The notes under the pieces: generated by a model
The model's input: the letters and a program-made list of their open reading frames with translations, nothing else
Told to the model about the DNA's origin: nothing
The model's database searches: none
Shown here: piece after piece, positions 1 to 13,800 of the stretch
How the letters are laid out: each line of letters opens with the position of its first letter
Position numbering within the stretch: position 1 is the stretch's first letter
NCBI RefSeq assembly: GCF_921293095.1
Contig: NC_060259.1
Location: 42,513,812 to 42,577,811, forward strand
From: Ischnura elegans
Taxonomy: Eukaryota > Arthropoda > Insecta > Odonata > Coenagrionidae
DNA length: 64,000 bases
Reading direction: 5' to 3'
Made by a program: the position numbers and the translations under genes

Positions 1-186
1 TTAATAATCAAGTTTATTTCATAGCAGCTGGGACTGTAACTGAGTTTCGTAACTTTGTAATAACGAAAATTTCGTAATAAAGTTTCTTGTCCTATAGATA
101 AGATTAGCCTCTTCATCAGGACTTGATTCACTTTGTAAAAACAAGAACTTCGTAATAACATTCTTCGTATTAATGAGAGTCTACTG
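1..186. mobile_element. Right end of a Tigger/pogo-type DNA transposon (partial)
   Basis: The stretch ends in TAATGAGAGTCTACTG followed by TA. This is the inverse of the CAGT-start, TA-flanked terminus seen in the clear Tigger copies at 7891 and 31713. Internal text repeats the motif TTCGTAATAA several times, as subterminal regions of these elements do. The other end would lie before the window, so the match rests on one degenerate terminus. Confidence 0.3.
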
Positions 187-599
187 TATACAACTTCTGC
201 AATTGGACATCCTGCCGGGTAGGCACACGCATTGACACACTCAAAGGGAAAACATAACTCAAAGGACATAACACACACCAATTAATCTTCTCTGTGAGAA
301 CCTTTTTGCTAGGTATGAGTCACATGACGTTTTTGGTCCACGCACATACGCACACATAACAATCAATGTTGTTGAGCGGGGTATAAGGTGATCGGGGGCA
401 CAGTATACAGAAATGGTATTTTCCATGAATACATCTCCTAATTGCTAAATTTCACAGTGTACAAGAAAATGACCTAATGGTCGAAATACATTGTACCATA
501 ATCAGTAAATTTGTGGAAAAAGTGCCATATCTTTTTCATTAAATCAGGATGTCATTCCACAGCATCTCCCTTGTCTCGTATACTTTTATTTGGATTGTG

Positions 600-775
600 A
601 GTTCATACTAAGTGTCTGTGAATTATGTTTGTATGCACCAAGGGTGAAATATGCCATATGCATGCATGAAATGTGCATGAAAAAATATTTTGGTTTGGCT
701 GGGATTCAAACCTGGATCTCCCAATTTTTGGGCAGTTATGCTAACCAGTTGAACCACCAAGTCATGTTATTCCGT
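600..775 (-). repeat. tRNA-derived SINE head (reverse orientation)
   Basis: Read on the - strand, positions 775 to 690 give a tRNA-like head. It has a box-A-like TGGTTCAACTGGTTAG and a box B GGTTTGAATCCC (complement at 701-712). A body extends to lower coordinates and shares TTTCACCC and a TGTACA-like motif with the copies at 1222 and 5145. The cloverleaf is degenerate, so this is a SINE head and not a functional tRNA gene. Confidence 0.55.
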
Positions 776-826
776 GGTGAATTTCTAATTTCGAGGAATC
801 AAGCGAGATGGAGTGGAATTGATTCA

Positions 827-1204
827 TAATGAAACACTGACTTGCAATTTTCCACAAAAATAAAATTTTACTTTGACTCGAGTTTCAATGATAGTACATC
901 ATTTTCAAGTAACAACTGAGAGAGGAGAAATGGGGTGGAAGGTCCTTAAGGAGCTGGTTGGAATGGGTAGGGGTGCAAGGCGTGGGAGGGGGGGAGGGGA
1001 GAGTGGAAAAACCAGAGGAGTTTTCCACTCTCCCCTCCCCCCCTCCCACGCCTTGCACCCCTACCCATTCCAACCAGCTCCTTAAGGACCTTCCACCCCA
1101 TTTCTCCTCTCTCAGTTGTTACTTGAAAATGATGTAGTATCATTGAAACTCGAGTCGAAGTAAAATTTTATTTTTGTGGAAAATTGCAAGTCAGTGTTTC
1201 ATTA
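827..1204. repeat. Long perfect foldback (378-bp inverted repeat, almost no loop)
   Basis: Positions 827-1015 are the near-exact reverse complement of 1016-1204; I see only a handful of mismatches. The arms meet at about 1015 with practically no spacer. Overlapping reading frames on both strands here are mirror images caused by the palindrome and are not genes. The foldback sits between two head-to-head tRNA-like SINE heads. Confidence 0.9.
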
Positions 1205-1221
1205 ATTTCTAATTTCTAACC

Positions 1222-1400
1222 CTACCAGATGCTGACGTCTCAAGATGACTTGGTGTCAAAATTGGGAGATCCGGCATCGAATCCTGGCTAAGCCAAAATA
1301 GTTTTTCACGATGATTTTCACCCTATGTGTATATTCAAACTTGTGTTTGTGACTGTGTACAAAATATATACTATTTTCATGCAGTGTTTTCGTATTTGTA
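1222..1400 (+). repeat. tRNA-derived SINE (forward copy)
   Basis: A tRNA-like head on the + strand contains GACTTGGTGTCAAAATTGGGAGAT and a box-B-like GGCATCGAATCC at about 1273-1284. It is followed by the same body as the other copies (TTTTCACCCTATGTGTAT, then GTGTACA). It faces the reverse copy at 600-775 across the 378-bp foldback. Confidence 0.5.
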
Positions 1401-1575
1401 TGGTTCATGAAGATGTATCTCTTCCAGGCTTTACTCCGCGTTGGTCCATCTACGTCTACAAGAGGTTTGAAGAGCTACATCTTCAATTTTGTCAGCCTAT
1501 GGAAGCCTTCATAAGGATTGTATGGTTCATGGTTTATAATACGCATTTTAACCCAGGGTATTAATTTATTTTTAG

Positions 1576-1824
1576 GTTATTGCTAAGGTGATCATCACAG
1601 GGAATCCAAATACAGCTCAAGCCCGTCCAATAGTGTCAATGGCAAGTCGGACCGAGAATGGTGCTTCAACTCAACAGGTCAAAATCCTTGGAAGTGGCCA
1701 AAGTGGTGTCACAACGTTGCTGGCTAGCCCCACTAAGGCAATAACCTTGGCTCAGGCACAACAAATGGGGCTTCTCTCCCCTGGAAAAGTGCAGCAGATT
1801 CTACCGAGAACAACTATGAAACAA
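1576..1824 (+). CDS. lin54: LIN54 exon a (first in window)
   Basis: Acceptor TTTTTAG before 1576, donor GTTAGT after 1824, 249 nt, phase 0 at both ends. It encodes a Thr/Gln-rich segment containing [20 protein letters not shown], a patch that resembles the N-terminal half of LIN54 proteins. Confidence 0.8.
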
Positions 1825-4800
1825 GTTAGTGTATATAGTTCATCTGCTTTGAATTCTTTACTAGTGTTTTTTGTTGTTCATGACATATATCACCTTTAAC
1901 TATGGGCTAATATTATACTGATGCTATTAATTCCACCTGAATTCACTGGTTTCTGGTATGTACCCATTAATAATGACAGTGAATATTTTATTGCTTATGC
2001 CTGAATCAAACAACCATTTTTTCTTTCCCTCTGAGGAATAGATTTAGTTTTCTTGGGACAGTGAATATGATAGCTCCATGTATTGTTTTTTACATGGATC
2101 ACACAGTTTTGCCATCCCAGTTACATCATTTCCCCTCAATGTTTTCAGCTCTCATTTTATGGAGAGTAGAACATGGCAGTACAGTTGCTCTTCTCAGTCT
2201 TAGAACTCAGGTGGAATGGCATACTCAAGGGCAGGAAAAGAGATGTGATTGAATAAGTTCACCTCAAGTGGCCATTTTTCAGCCATCATTGAAGATATCA
2301 TGATAAAGGAATAGAAAAAATGATTGTGCGATTCAGACTTTACCTTCTATGATCATGAGTATCATCCATTTGACCTCCTCTTCACCCCATCCCAAAAATA
2401 ATTTCATGGCTATGGTCTTGCTGAACTCTCTGAAGAAAGGGAGATATATTTCACTGGTATCAGGGACCAAATCCTGGCTCCCTTAAAATGACCCTCTCCT
2501 GCATATACCCTGAGTAAACCCTTTCCACCAAATTAGTCTAACCTCCCAAAATTTTCTTAGTGTAGCTCCACGTTAGCCCCATCAAGTTCTAATTTATGCG
2601 GCTAATAATGTGAAGTGGCAAGATCATATCATATTGTGACTGGAGTTATCTTGCTAATATTGTGCTGGAGTGTAGCAGATGTCCCGAAACATGTTTAAAA
2701 TATCATTTTATAACACCTTTATGACCATGAGATAGGCATGCCAGGTTTCCTGACCTCCATTCCATTGGTTTTTATACTGCTTACGGAAGAATATCTCTGC
2801 ATAATCTCTTTTCTTAATTTTCTTTAATACACAATAATGCATTAGTGCTGATCACAGTTTTACGTCTTTACTGAAAAGTTAGACTGCATCAGACCATGTG
2901 TTATGGAGTAAAAGGTGCTCCCAAAGTGTTACTTCATACCTTTTATGTGGAAAAGATGAAAAAGTTTTGGCGTCCCATAGTCATTATGTGTCCAAGGACC
3001 ATTTCTTAAGCATATGTGGGAAAATAAATCTATGGTAGTCAGTTTCAGAATGAAAGCTAAAATTGTGCTGTAGCATATCCTGTCCACTGTTTGAAACTTG
3101 TGTGACAGCTCATTTGAGAAAGAGTGTTATGACTTTATAATTTTGGTTTAATATATTCTGGATAAAGGGAAAATTTCTCATTGACTCCTTGCTGATTATA
3201 TCTTGTCCAGTAACTGTGGGTATCATGAACTGTATATTTTCTGCTCCATTGAAAATAATTTCTCTGATATCAAAAATGTAGTATGACTTGGAGAGAAAAG
3301 TGGCATTGGCTTTAACGAGTCAAGATAATGGGCATGGACATGTCAGCATTTGTACTGCCCTTAGCAGTCCAATTTATTTCTTCCCAGCTGACACAAAACT
3401 TGACGTTTATAAATCGTTGATAGCAAAATTACTTCAACATAATGTAAATGATCTTTGCTATTGATGTCAATTTTACTCCAATTTAACTGCAACGAAAGAT
3501 GAACAGGATGACCAAGTACAACCAACAGAAGGCCAGCGGGTGACCCACTGGGTTCACATATGGATACAGAGCCTCTATCGGTGACTTATCAAACTAACCC
3601 TACCAATTTCCGACCATAGCTCCCTCTGACAGTCACATCCATAACTAATATTGCAAATAATAGTACAATACATTTAGTATAACAAGAATTTATTCAATAG
3701 CAACTTGATCAAAGCCTATGATAAAACATTATTCTATCTTCTTGCATAACTCATTTCAGCGCAACTTTTTCCTGCCGTTTTTCGTCTCGGTTTTGCATTA
3801 TTGGACTACTCATTATTATGAATTGTGAACTTACTGAACGTTCGCCCTAACTGAAACCAGTGATGGAATCTTCATATGGAGATAGAAGCAACAAGTTCTC
3901 AATTAAGCTACACCGCCGTATGACATTTCACAGAAATTCACATTGCTGAATATGATGCTGAGGAAGGGGTTTAAATGTAAAAAAATATTCCTGAAAATTA
4001 ATAAATTTTGATGTGAGTAAAATGTTATTTGGGAATGAAAATTATACAAGTAATAATTTCAATGTTCGATACTTTGACTATGAGCTCTTGGAACTTAAAC
4101 AAGAATGGTTCTTAGTTTCACTAATCAAAATTTGTCCTGCATTACCAAAAATATCAAAACATCAACAAAATCAACTTATGAGTAATGGCGATTCTTCAGA
4201 CCTTGATGTTGCTTCAGCCAACAATTGTTTTGGCTGGTCCAGCTGGCCATGCAGCACACAATCTTATGAGCTATGTTTAGTATGGAAATACACGTAGCAG
4301 ATGATTAGTCGTACACATATGATGGAGAGAGAGTATCAATGATACAGCAGTTCGTGGAATAAGGAGTCGTTACTTACATTATTTCCATGTTTGAGACATG
4401 TTCTAATTTATCATTGCGTGATTATATAATCAAAAATATTTTTCTACTTCTTTTGAGTCCGGTAGAGAAATGTCACCAAATTATTTTTGCAAAATTCCTT
4501 AAAAATCGCATTTATTTATACAGTCAAAAATATTTACACATAAATTTTGCTATGCCTAATAAAATGCATAGTTCAAGGAACTCATTTTCAATGGTAAGCC
4601 TCAATTTTAGAGGAGGTGCCTACTAAATATGAAGCGGTAATCTGGGTAGAGCAACCAATGGGCAATGGAAGCTGTCATGTTGCCAATAAATCCAATGCAA
4701 TCGCCAAGCATCAACTGTTGCTTCCTTGGTGACATGTATATTTACTGAAACGGGCACGTGTGTGTTAGTTGGGTTCTTACTGTTTGGTATTGGGATGAAG

Positions 4801-7800
4801 AATTTGTTGTTCTTCAATCGAGATCCGGGATATGGTTGGTGCTATTAAAGCCTCTGAAACTTTCCTTATTGTTAATCGCATCAAATTGTTCATTGTTAAG
4901 ACTTTCCTGTCTGTCCTTCTCAAGGTTATAATTGAAATGTCCCTTTCAAACTAAAAAGTCAAGCATTTACTTGAGTCTCTATTTCTGATAATCATTGGAT
5001 ATTGTGTCAGCTGATTGATGCATTTTTTGGACAGTCGCTGCATTGATATCCTTTTCTGGAGCTAGCCTATTGCGCCACAGTGTAGACTTGAGATGTCAAC
5101 ACCTAGTTTGGTTAACCCAGTCTGAGAGTTGCTAAGAAGGATGATGGCTTGGTGGTATAACTGGTAGCATACCTGACCGGCAATTGGGACATCCAGGTTT
5201 GAATCCCGGCTAAGCCAAATGATTTTTTTCATGACGAATTTTATCTATCATGTCTATAACTTTTCACCCATGTGCATGACTGCGTACAAAGTTACTTGTT
5301 CAATGGAGTGCTTTTTCTTTACTGAGTCACTTTGCAAGTGCACACAAAGTGTGACAATTCCACACAAAAAAAGTCGTTTGATTATATCAGGATTCGAACC
5401 CTGATCTCTTAAATTCACTCCAGGCTGTCTACCTCTTTCACCACCAAGGCATCTTTTTTTCTGGCTTTAGCCTCAGAACTGTAGCTCTATGTATGCAAAC
5501 ACACCTTTCTCATTGTATGTTTGACAGCTAAAACCTGAATGTCCTCTAAAGTCAACGAAATTCCACCAGGGAAAAAGATACTTTAGTATTTCAAGTGATA
5601 GAACACCCGGGTGGATTTGGGAGGTAGTAAGCAGTTCTTATCCTGTTCAGCCTATGTGGAATTGTTGCTAATTGTAGAGTGAATATGGTGCTATATGGTG
5701 AAATTGGTTGCGCAATAAAAAATGTTGTGGAAGAGTACAAATATCTACGTGAGCATTAGTAAAATCCACAAAGTGACACCTATTTTGGTTGAATATGTTT
5801 CTTTCCTTGAAAATGGTGCTTAAAAAAAATTTCATGATTTTCATTCGGCCAATGTGACTAGGAGGCTACAATTCTCAAATATTGGTGCGTAGTAATCACA
5901 ACTTCTTGATAGAGGTTTACATAGTATGAATAAAAGTGCTGGAGCTATTGAGGTAGAGTTAATGTCAGTTAAACTTTTGAATTAGGCCAAGTTTGGCTTT
6001 TGCTGTCCATAAGCTCGGATGGGACATAACGTTTTCACTTTTTGTATCCATCTCCAGCATTGACTCTCATACATGCTGTCCCTTTACATGCCATAGGGCG
6101 TGACGAGTCAAATGAACTCCACCCAGGCTAAGTCCCCCACCAAGATCGCAGTCGTTCCCGCAACAGTCGTTAAGTCTCCAACCAAGATTCTGCCCGCTCC
6201 AAGTGGGAGTAATAGTGGTGCTGCCACCACAGTCTCCGCACCAACAACCCCTCGACTTCCCCACCCACCATCATCGCCTGGCCCTCACAGACTCGTCATA
6301 CGCCCAGCCGCTCCTAGCATCCAGGTACTACCCTATACCTCTCTCTCATTCACTCATCATATCCTGTTTCATGTTTGCTCGAGTATTCATGAACCTGATG
6401 CTGTATGCTGTTTAATTGACTTAATTGTGTGGTTAACAATAGTTTTACCATCATACTTTTGTCCATAATTGTAGATTTCAAAGCCTCCAAACTGGTATTA
6501 TTATGGTTCAGAGTAAAAAAAATTGTTTGTGAAATACTTCTTTTGATATTCAGCTCATCACAATATGGTGCTTATGTTCAAATTACAGCTCAGTTTGTCA
6601 CTCATCTGAAAACTGATTGACTTATGACTGCTGTGTGTTTTTGGACAATCCGAAGCTTTTTGTGGTGTAAGCTATGAAATGAATAATATACATGGGCCTG
6701 TCTTTGGTTTGCAATTGATAGTTGGGGTGTTCAATGCATTATGACCTCTCACTTGTGCTTGGTTGTCTTACCTTAAACTACCACCTACATCACCATTATC
6801 ACAAGGCTCCCTCTGGTAATATTTGCAAGAATACTTTATTTGTGAAACTGTGCCATAAAAGTTTAGCTTAGTGTCAAATATATAATCATTCATATTATTC
6901 ATGATGCATGCCTTTCTCTCATCTCAGAATCTCATTCCTTGAGTTTGATATGGTTATATGTAACTGGCAATGAGTTTCTTGGTAAAAAGTAAATAAGACT
7001 GGATATCATAAGGTTTTTATTTTGGACTATATCAGTTTGCATAAAGTATTTAGTATGAACAGACTGAAAAAGTGTACCTTGATCGATTATGATTTTTTAA
7101 AAAATGCCAAAAAATTATGTAACTAAGTGCCAATAACGATTACAAAACAAATATTTTTTAATTTATGATATTGATCTCATCTGCCCTTAATTCAATACTT
7201 TGAAACCCTACCACTACCAAGTTACTGAAGATTTTTTTTTAGGAATTCTGAATGTTAACAACCTGAATTTTGTGGTTACGTTAGAATGAGGGGCTTGAAA
7301 TAGTTGTTTAACATTAAATAATTACAATACTTAGTAGTCTCCTCTGATGGTGAAGTCACAGTATCCTCATACCATCATGAGGTTATCGGAGAAAATTAAT
7401 TGCTATCTAAGAAGTAACTACCGTGGATTGCCTGATACCTCAATCACAGAAATCCCTATTACAGAAGCTTCCCTGAAATTATTCGGCTCAAAGGGTCATT
7501 TTTTAGCTATCATTTGAGCTTTCCCTGAAATGGGATGGAAAAAATGATGTGATTTCTGCTACAGGTTATTGGAATTGGATAACGCCTAATGTCTTTCTGT
7601 TAAAACATTTCTGTGAAAAGTCCTTTGCTTCAGTGTAAAAATACATATATGACATAAATAGTCGCAAGTATGCGGGAATGTGCTAATTTTCTGTCCACCA
7701 ACCTCTCATGACCCAGAGGATACAGCATTTTTCTATACTAATTCATGAAAAAACCAAATTCTGAAGATGCAAGCAATATGGAATGGAATTTTAATATGAT

Positions 7801-10800
7801 GAAGTTGGAGAAATATGGCCATTCTTGCAAATGATTTCCACGTAATGCACGTAAGATTTTTGTGTGCTGGGCTTCTGTGTATTTAACATACAGTGGAAGC
7901 CCCTTACAACGAGTACGGGATATAGCGACAAGCTCGAATTAGCGACAGCTACCCAAGGAACCATTTTAAACCCTATGATTTAAATGTAAAATAAATTCAT
8001 ATTAGCGATAATGGCTCGATTCCTCTCTTGCGCCATTCGTAATTACGACAGGTTGACTTTTTGACCACATGCCACATCTCTGGAATTCAATGCTTTTAAA
8101 ACGGCATTTTTTCCGCCAACGTCGACGTCCACATGTTCCGTATTCTCCTATTCTTCTTTCCATAATAAATTTCTCGAGTACACATTTCATTGCTCTTTTG
8201 TCATCTCCCTCCCGCGCCTCCGCAGTGAGATTAAAAATTATTCCGCCCGTCTGCTTGCACCATGGCTGGTAAACACAAGTCCTTGGATTTAAAAACTAAA
8301 ATGAGAATTATTGCAGATTGTGAAAGTGGAGAGTGTTCAAAGAGTGAAATAGCGAGGCGATTTGGAATTAATACATCGACATTGTTCACTATTTTAAAGA
8401 AAAAAGAACAAATTCGTTCGGCAGTGCTTAACACACTCAATGCTGAGAAAATTTATCGTAACGCACCGCCACGCGGAAAAAATATTTCGCAATAATATCA
8501 GATATTATGTCTTCCTTAATCGTATACAATCATACATAGTTCAAAATTATTAAAATTTGCACTATTAATAAATAAAATATTAAATATTATTATAAAATTA
8601 TAATAATTATATTATTATAAAAATAAACCAAAAAATCTGCTGCAAGCAAACGTCTTGTATCCAGTCACAGGAGAAAACACATTGAGACGCTGGGCACAAT
8701 TGCAGGGTCTAGTAGAAGACGCGGAGGCAGATGGCGGGCCGAGAAACCTAATGGGACCGATGCCTTGTATTCAAGGCATCCGCGTCCTAGGCTAGCGCGG
8801 GATGCCTTGAATTCAAGGCATCCGCATTGAGTGTGTTAAAGAAGGGCGTCCAAGCACCCAAAAACACCTGCGGCCCGGAGAGCATCCGCAGCTAGAAACT
8901 GCTCTTTTCTCGTGGTTTTGCCAGCAAAGAGCCGCAGGGATTCCTATCACCGGCCCAATGATGAAGGCTAAAGCTGAGTATTTGTGTGAGAGGCTTGGTG
9001 AAGACAATTTTAAATGCTCGGATGGGTGGTTTGCACGATTTAAAAATAGGAAGGGGATATCCCTTCACAAACTATCCGGTGAATCATCAAGTGTTGATGT
9101 TAATGCTGTGGAAGGCTGGGCTCCGGTCCTTAAAGACTATTTGGACAATTACAGCCCCTGTGATATTTACAACGCGGATGAGACGATCATATATTTTTAA
9201 CCTTCTCCCGGACAAAACTCTCGCCACTCGAACGGACCCCTGCAAAGGAGGGAAGAAAAGTAAAGACCGCGTAACTGTTCTTTTAGGCGCCAATATGGAT
9301 GGTTCGGATAAGTTAAAACCGTTCGTGGTGGGGAAATCTGCCCATTCCCTATGTTTTAAGGGAGTTAAAACTCTCCCTTGCACTTACGAAGCAAATAAAA
9401 ATGCTTGGATGACGGCTGCTATCTTCACGCAGTGGTTATGAGCGTTTGATGCCAGGATTGGTGAAAGGAATAAAGTAGTACTATTATTCATTGACAATTG
9501 CCCAGCCTACCCACCAATAGAACTAAGAAACGTTAAAATTGTGTTATTGCCGCCTAACACTACGAGCGTTCTTCAGTTCCAGTCAGCATTCCTATCAAAA
9601 AGTGTGCGCTACTCCCGCTAGAGGTCTTTACATCCGCTGATATTGCGTCTGATTGCGTGAATCTCTACGAAACATAAATATTGCTAACAGACAGACAAAG
9701 AGTGGACTTCATTTATCATTTGTCCTTCTATTTATTTGAAACAGTTTTTCACCCTTTCCACCGAAGATAATTGATATGACTAATATGCTTTTAGATGCCG
9801 TAATGCTGTTCGGTTTCATGATTCCGATAGCATTTGAGTCGGCTGATTTGAAACACGATAGTAAACCATTCATACAGGCAGACTTGAAGCATAAGAAGAT
9901 TGCTTCCACCTTCATTCCGCCGTTAACCTGAAAAAGATAGAATTGCAATGCTCATGTGGAACCCTAAAATTTTATCACGCTCCTTTCGTCACCCAATTGC
10001 AGCAGTCACCCATCATTTTCATTACTACTCGGAAAGATAGAAGGTATGAATTTTTGAACAGATTCCGAAGTTTTAGCATTTAATAGTCTGATGCATAGCC
10101 ATAACTGGTAGTTATGACATGTATATTTGGAGCATCCAAGAAATAAGGATAATAACAGCTCATAATGCACAGTTCAGTATGAGTGAGTCTGAAGCTGGGA
10201 CTTTTAATATCGACTTCTTAATGCCTCGGCTTATAGCATCCTGCATAATTACATATGATTTGATCATAGATTGCATGTGAATATGATCATTAGTGAATTA
10301 AATGTTCAAAATAATGATTTAAAACGGCTATCATGCTGCAATTTTCGCCTCTCAGCAGAAACAGCCGTGGTGACGCCTGATGAGTGATTTTTTTGTGACG
10401 ATGAGATTGCATTCGGTAACAACGACAACTCACTATAGCAACAGATTTCTCTGTTCCCAACAGCTGTCGTTATAAGGGGCTTCCACTGTATTCATCATGA
10501 TTTTATTATAGTGGTATTTAGGTAAAGCCAGGTCTGAAATTTCCAAAATAAAATTGCTGGATAGATTTTTATTTGGAAAACAAATAAGAAAAATCACTGG
10601 AACCAGCTGATTTGGAATGTGAAAAGTCTATTTATTAAGTCAAAAAGTGATGGTAAGGAGACACCAATCTTTGAAAAAAATGTGTCCGATATCAACAAAA
10701 TTGAAGCAATTTAGTGCCATATAAAAATGCATTTAGTCTTTGATATGCCTTATCTTGATGTGCCACGTTTGAGGCATTTTCCATCATTTTGAGTGCATAT

Positions 10801-13800
10801 GATACTTTGAATGTTTTATGGAGCAATTTCCAAAACCTCATCCCAGTGTTACAGAGTCGACGTGATGTTGTAGCAATGGTTTCCTGGGTCAAGACTGAAT
10901 TTGCGAAGTGAAAATATGAGGCTTTTATCTATTAAAAATGAATTATTTTCAATGAACTTTCTTAAAGTATGTGTGCCAACAAGCTCTGCAATGGGAAATG
11001 AAGCATGTGAGCATCAGCAGTGGAGTAACTATGGAGGGGGGGGGGATGAGGGGTTAGATCCCCCACCCAAAGCCTCAGAGAAATAAAAAAGTTATATGAA
11101 ACTATTGTCCAGTTTTGAAAGTTAATAACTGCATCTGCTTAAAGTTAAATTTGTAGTGCCAAAATGATGTGATATGTATATCAGGGCATGCAATTTTTCA
11201 AAAATTTTCCCAGACCCCCCAAACTGTATTCCTCAATATGCTTGATCGATATGCTTGGGTCGCCTCCCCACCCTCCCCAAACCATATTCCTTTTTATGCC
11301 ACTGAGCGTCATTGACGAAGAAATGAAGGCTCTCCATATGAGATAATAAAGGCTCTTTCAGATTAGAGGTCTTTCCCTCTTCTGCCTCTCTCCTCCTGAA
11401 GCAGGTAGGAAATGGTGAAATAGAGAGCCATGTTGTGGAATTTGGGAGAAAAGTTTCTGGGGCTGATCTTCATCTCCTGAGTAGTTTTGCTTAAATCAGT
11501 AAGCAATATCATGATTTTAATAATTATGTGTTTGAGTAATAAGATTCAGACAATATATATTCCATCAAGGCCTACACTGTTGCTTAAGCCCTGAAGTTGA
11601 GTGATCACCATATGCATTTCTATTGTCACATTAGGTACATGATACTTGAATGTTAAACAGAGACATTTTCCGAATTTCTCGGGGGAACAACACCTGCTTA
11701 CTTTGAATGTTTATGGAGCATTTTCCAAAACCTCATTATAATGTTACAGAGTCAATGTGATTTTGTAGCAATGGTATCCTGGGTCAAGACTGAATTTGCG
11801 AAATGAAAATATGAGGCTTTTATCTATTAAAAATGTAATATTATGTACAATGAAATTTGAATATTAAGGGAAATTTGAGCTATAAGGGAAATTTTGCTGC
11901 ACAGAAGTTTTGTAATGTGAAAATTTAAATAGCATAGAAGGTGAAGTATATTTTTCCATATTATTTTTTAATAGTTGATCATTAGTTTACTTTATATGAT
12001 AGTTTTCTCATTTCATTCTGTTCCATGTACATTTGATATTACTTACATCATTTTTACACCTATTGCAATTATACTTTGGCAGGCTAATGAAGCATCCACA
12101 GGTCATGCTGTATCATCTCCTACTGGCCAAATGATAAGGATACCAGCGACTCAGAATGTTGTCACCACTGCATCATCAAATGTTCACCAAATACAAATGC
12201 CAGGAAGACAGGTAACAGCATATTCTTATAACATGTGTTCTTTTTACAAGATTTTATTAATTATGTACAGTGGAACCCCGATCTATTGTTCCCGCATTGA
12301 TCATTTTCCCACATTCATCGTTCGCTGTTCCTGGTCTCAAATGAAGTTCCATGAAGGAAATGTAGTTTTTCCTGAATCGGTCATTCCCCAAGGTATCATT
12401 TTCCCCACACTAATCGTTTGAAGATCGCGGGCCCGTCATATAATTTTCCTGCATCCATCGTTTGACGAAAATGAGACGAAATGTTTACGATGTGTTATTT
12501 ATGGCTAATAACGACAGGCACATAGTTTGAATCTTCCCCAGGAGATTGAACTACCATAGGGCCACACCACACTCCACTCCTCCCCTAACCACACTCCCCC
12601 CCTCTGATGCTTTCCTCTTCTCCAAAATCAAACAAAAGGTCCCAGCTCTTGCAGGGATCGTATTATGAAGACCTTAGCTTCGAAAGAAAATATCAAGTTA
12701 CACAAGAACAATAGAAATGCGTTTCGTGGCTCTCCGATGCTCGCCCACTGAATTTTTTCAGCCTATCTCCTTCAAAGTTCCCAGTTTCTGGAGGTCAATT
12801 GCTGGATGGGTCACCATTTAGCCCAAAAGGTGTCTAACAATGAATTTCAGCAATAGGTATTATACTTTTATTAGATTGAAATATTAGTTATGTGCACGTA
12901 ATTCAAAGAAAAATGAGGCCAAACACAATATATTTCTAACCTTATTTAAGCATTTTAAGCTTGGAAATAATTGGAAAAATACGATGGTGACTTCTGGAAA
13001 AACTCGATATCCTCGCAGCTGAGCTTCTCGGCAGTTGATGCGGCATTTTTTTCTGGAAACAGGACATCAGGTTACAATTTACGAGTTATACTATAAGTCT
13101 CACTTGTCAGAGTTACTGACTAAGCGATATCTTATCAGGATATTTTTTTTCCCCTACTAGCAATCCGAATTCATCCGCTCATCTGATACAACGCTATTTA
13201 GAAATGAGTGGATAAGTTGCCTTCTCTGTAGAAAAAAAATTTCATATGGTCATGCTTAACCCTCTGCAATATGTTCTGTGTATGCTGTACGCGATACCAT
13301 TAGTGCCGAACTTCACCTCGTACGGGTGATTCTATACTTTCCGGGGTGGGTTGACTTCAAACCAGCGAGTGTTTTCCGTGTGGGTTTAATAAAGTCCGGT
13401 TTCATTTTTATTAGTTTTGTTTCTATTTGTCTTTGGACCATGGCCCTTCTGAAGAAACAAGTGAGAACTTTAAAAAATGGACTGAAAATAATTGAAGACG
13501 AAGAAAAGAATCCAGGCTAGTAGCACATGAGTATTGCCTCTTGTTGTCCGCTAGCGCATGATAGCAGGGGTGGGTGTAGAGCGAGATACTCAGTGAAAAC
13601 AAGAAGTGTGATGAAGCTGAGGGCCAGGTGGGCATGGTGCTGTTGATTAACACAACATTGCCTCAATCATATTAAAAATATATTTATTTTAAGGAACATT
13701 TCAAATAAGAGACTATTTTTGGCATTTGTGATCCATCTCACAACCAAGCGCTGCACCGGAAAAAGTAGTTGTTTTAGGCATAACATGCACATTGCTTTCG

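Larger units (their letters stand above)
7891..10488 (+). mobile_element. Tigger/pogo-superfamily DNA transposon (2.6 kb, damaged)
   Basis: The element starts CAGTGGAAGCCCCTTACAACGA and ends with its inverse (one mismatch over about 22 bp). It is flanked on both sides by TA (7889-7890 and 10489-10490), the tc1/mariner-pogo target duplication. It encodes a broken transposase at 8262-9590 on the + strand and carries a TTAA-flanked miniature element at 8432-8835. The last third has no transposase sequence. It lies in a LIN54 intron in the same orientation as the gene. Confidence 0.9.

Noticed and set aside
873-1143. Mirror-image open frames on both strands (about 60-70 codons each)
   Set aside because: They are the same sequence read twice because of the foldback at 827-1204, and they show no protein-like conservation.
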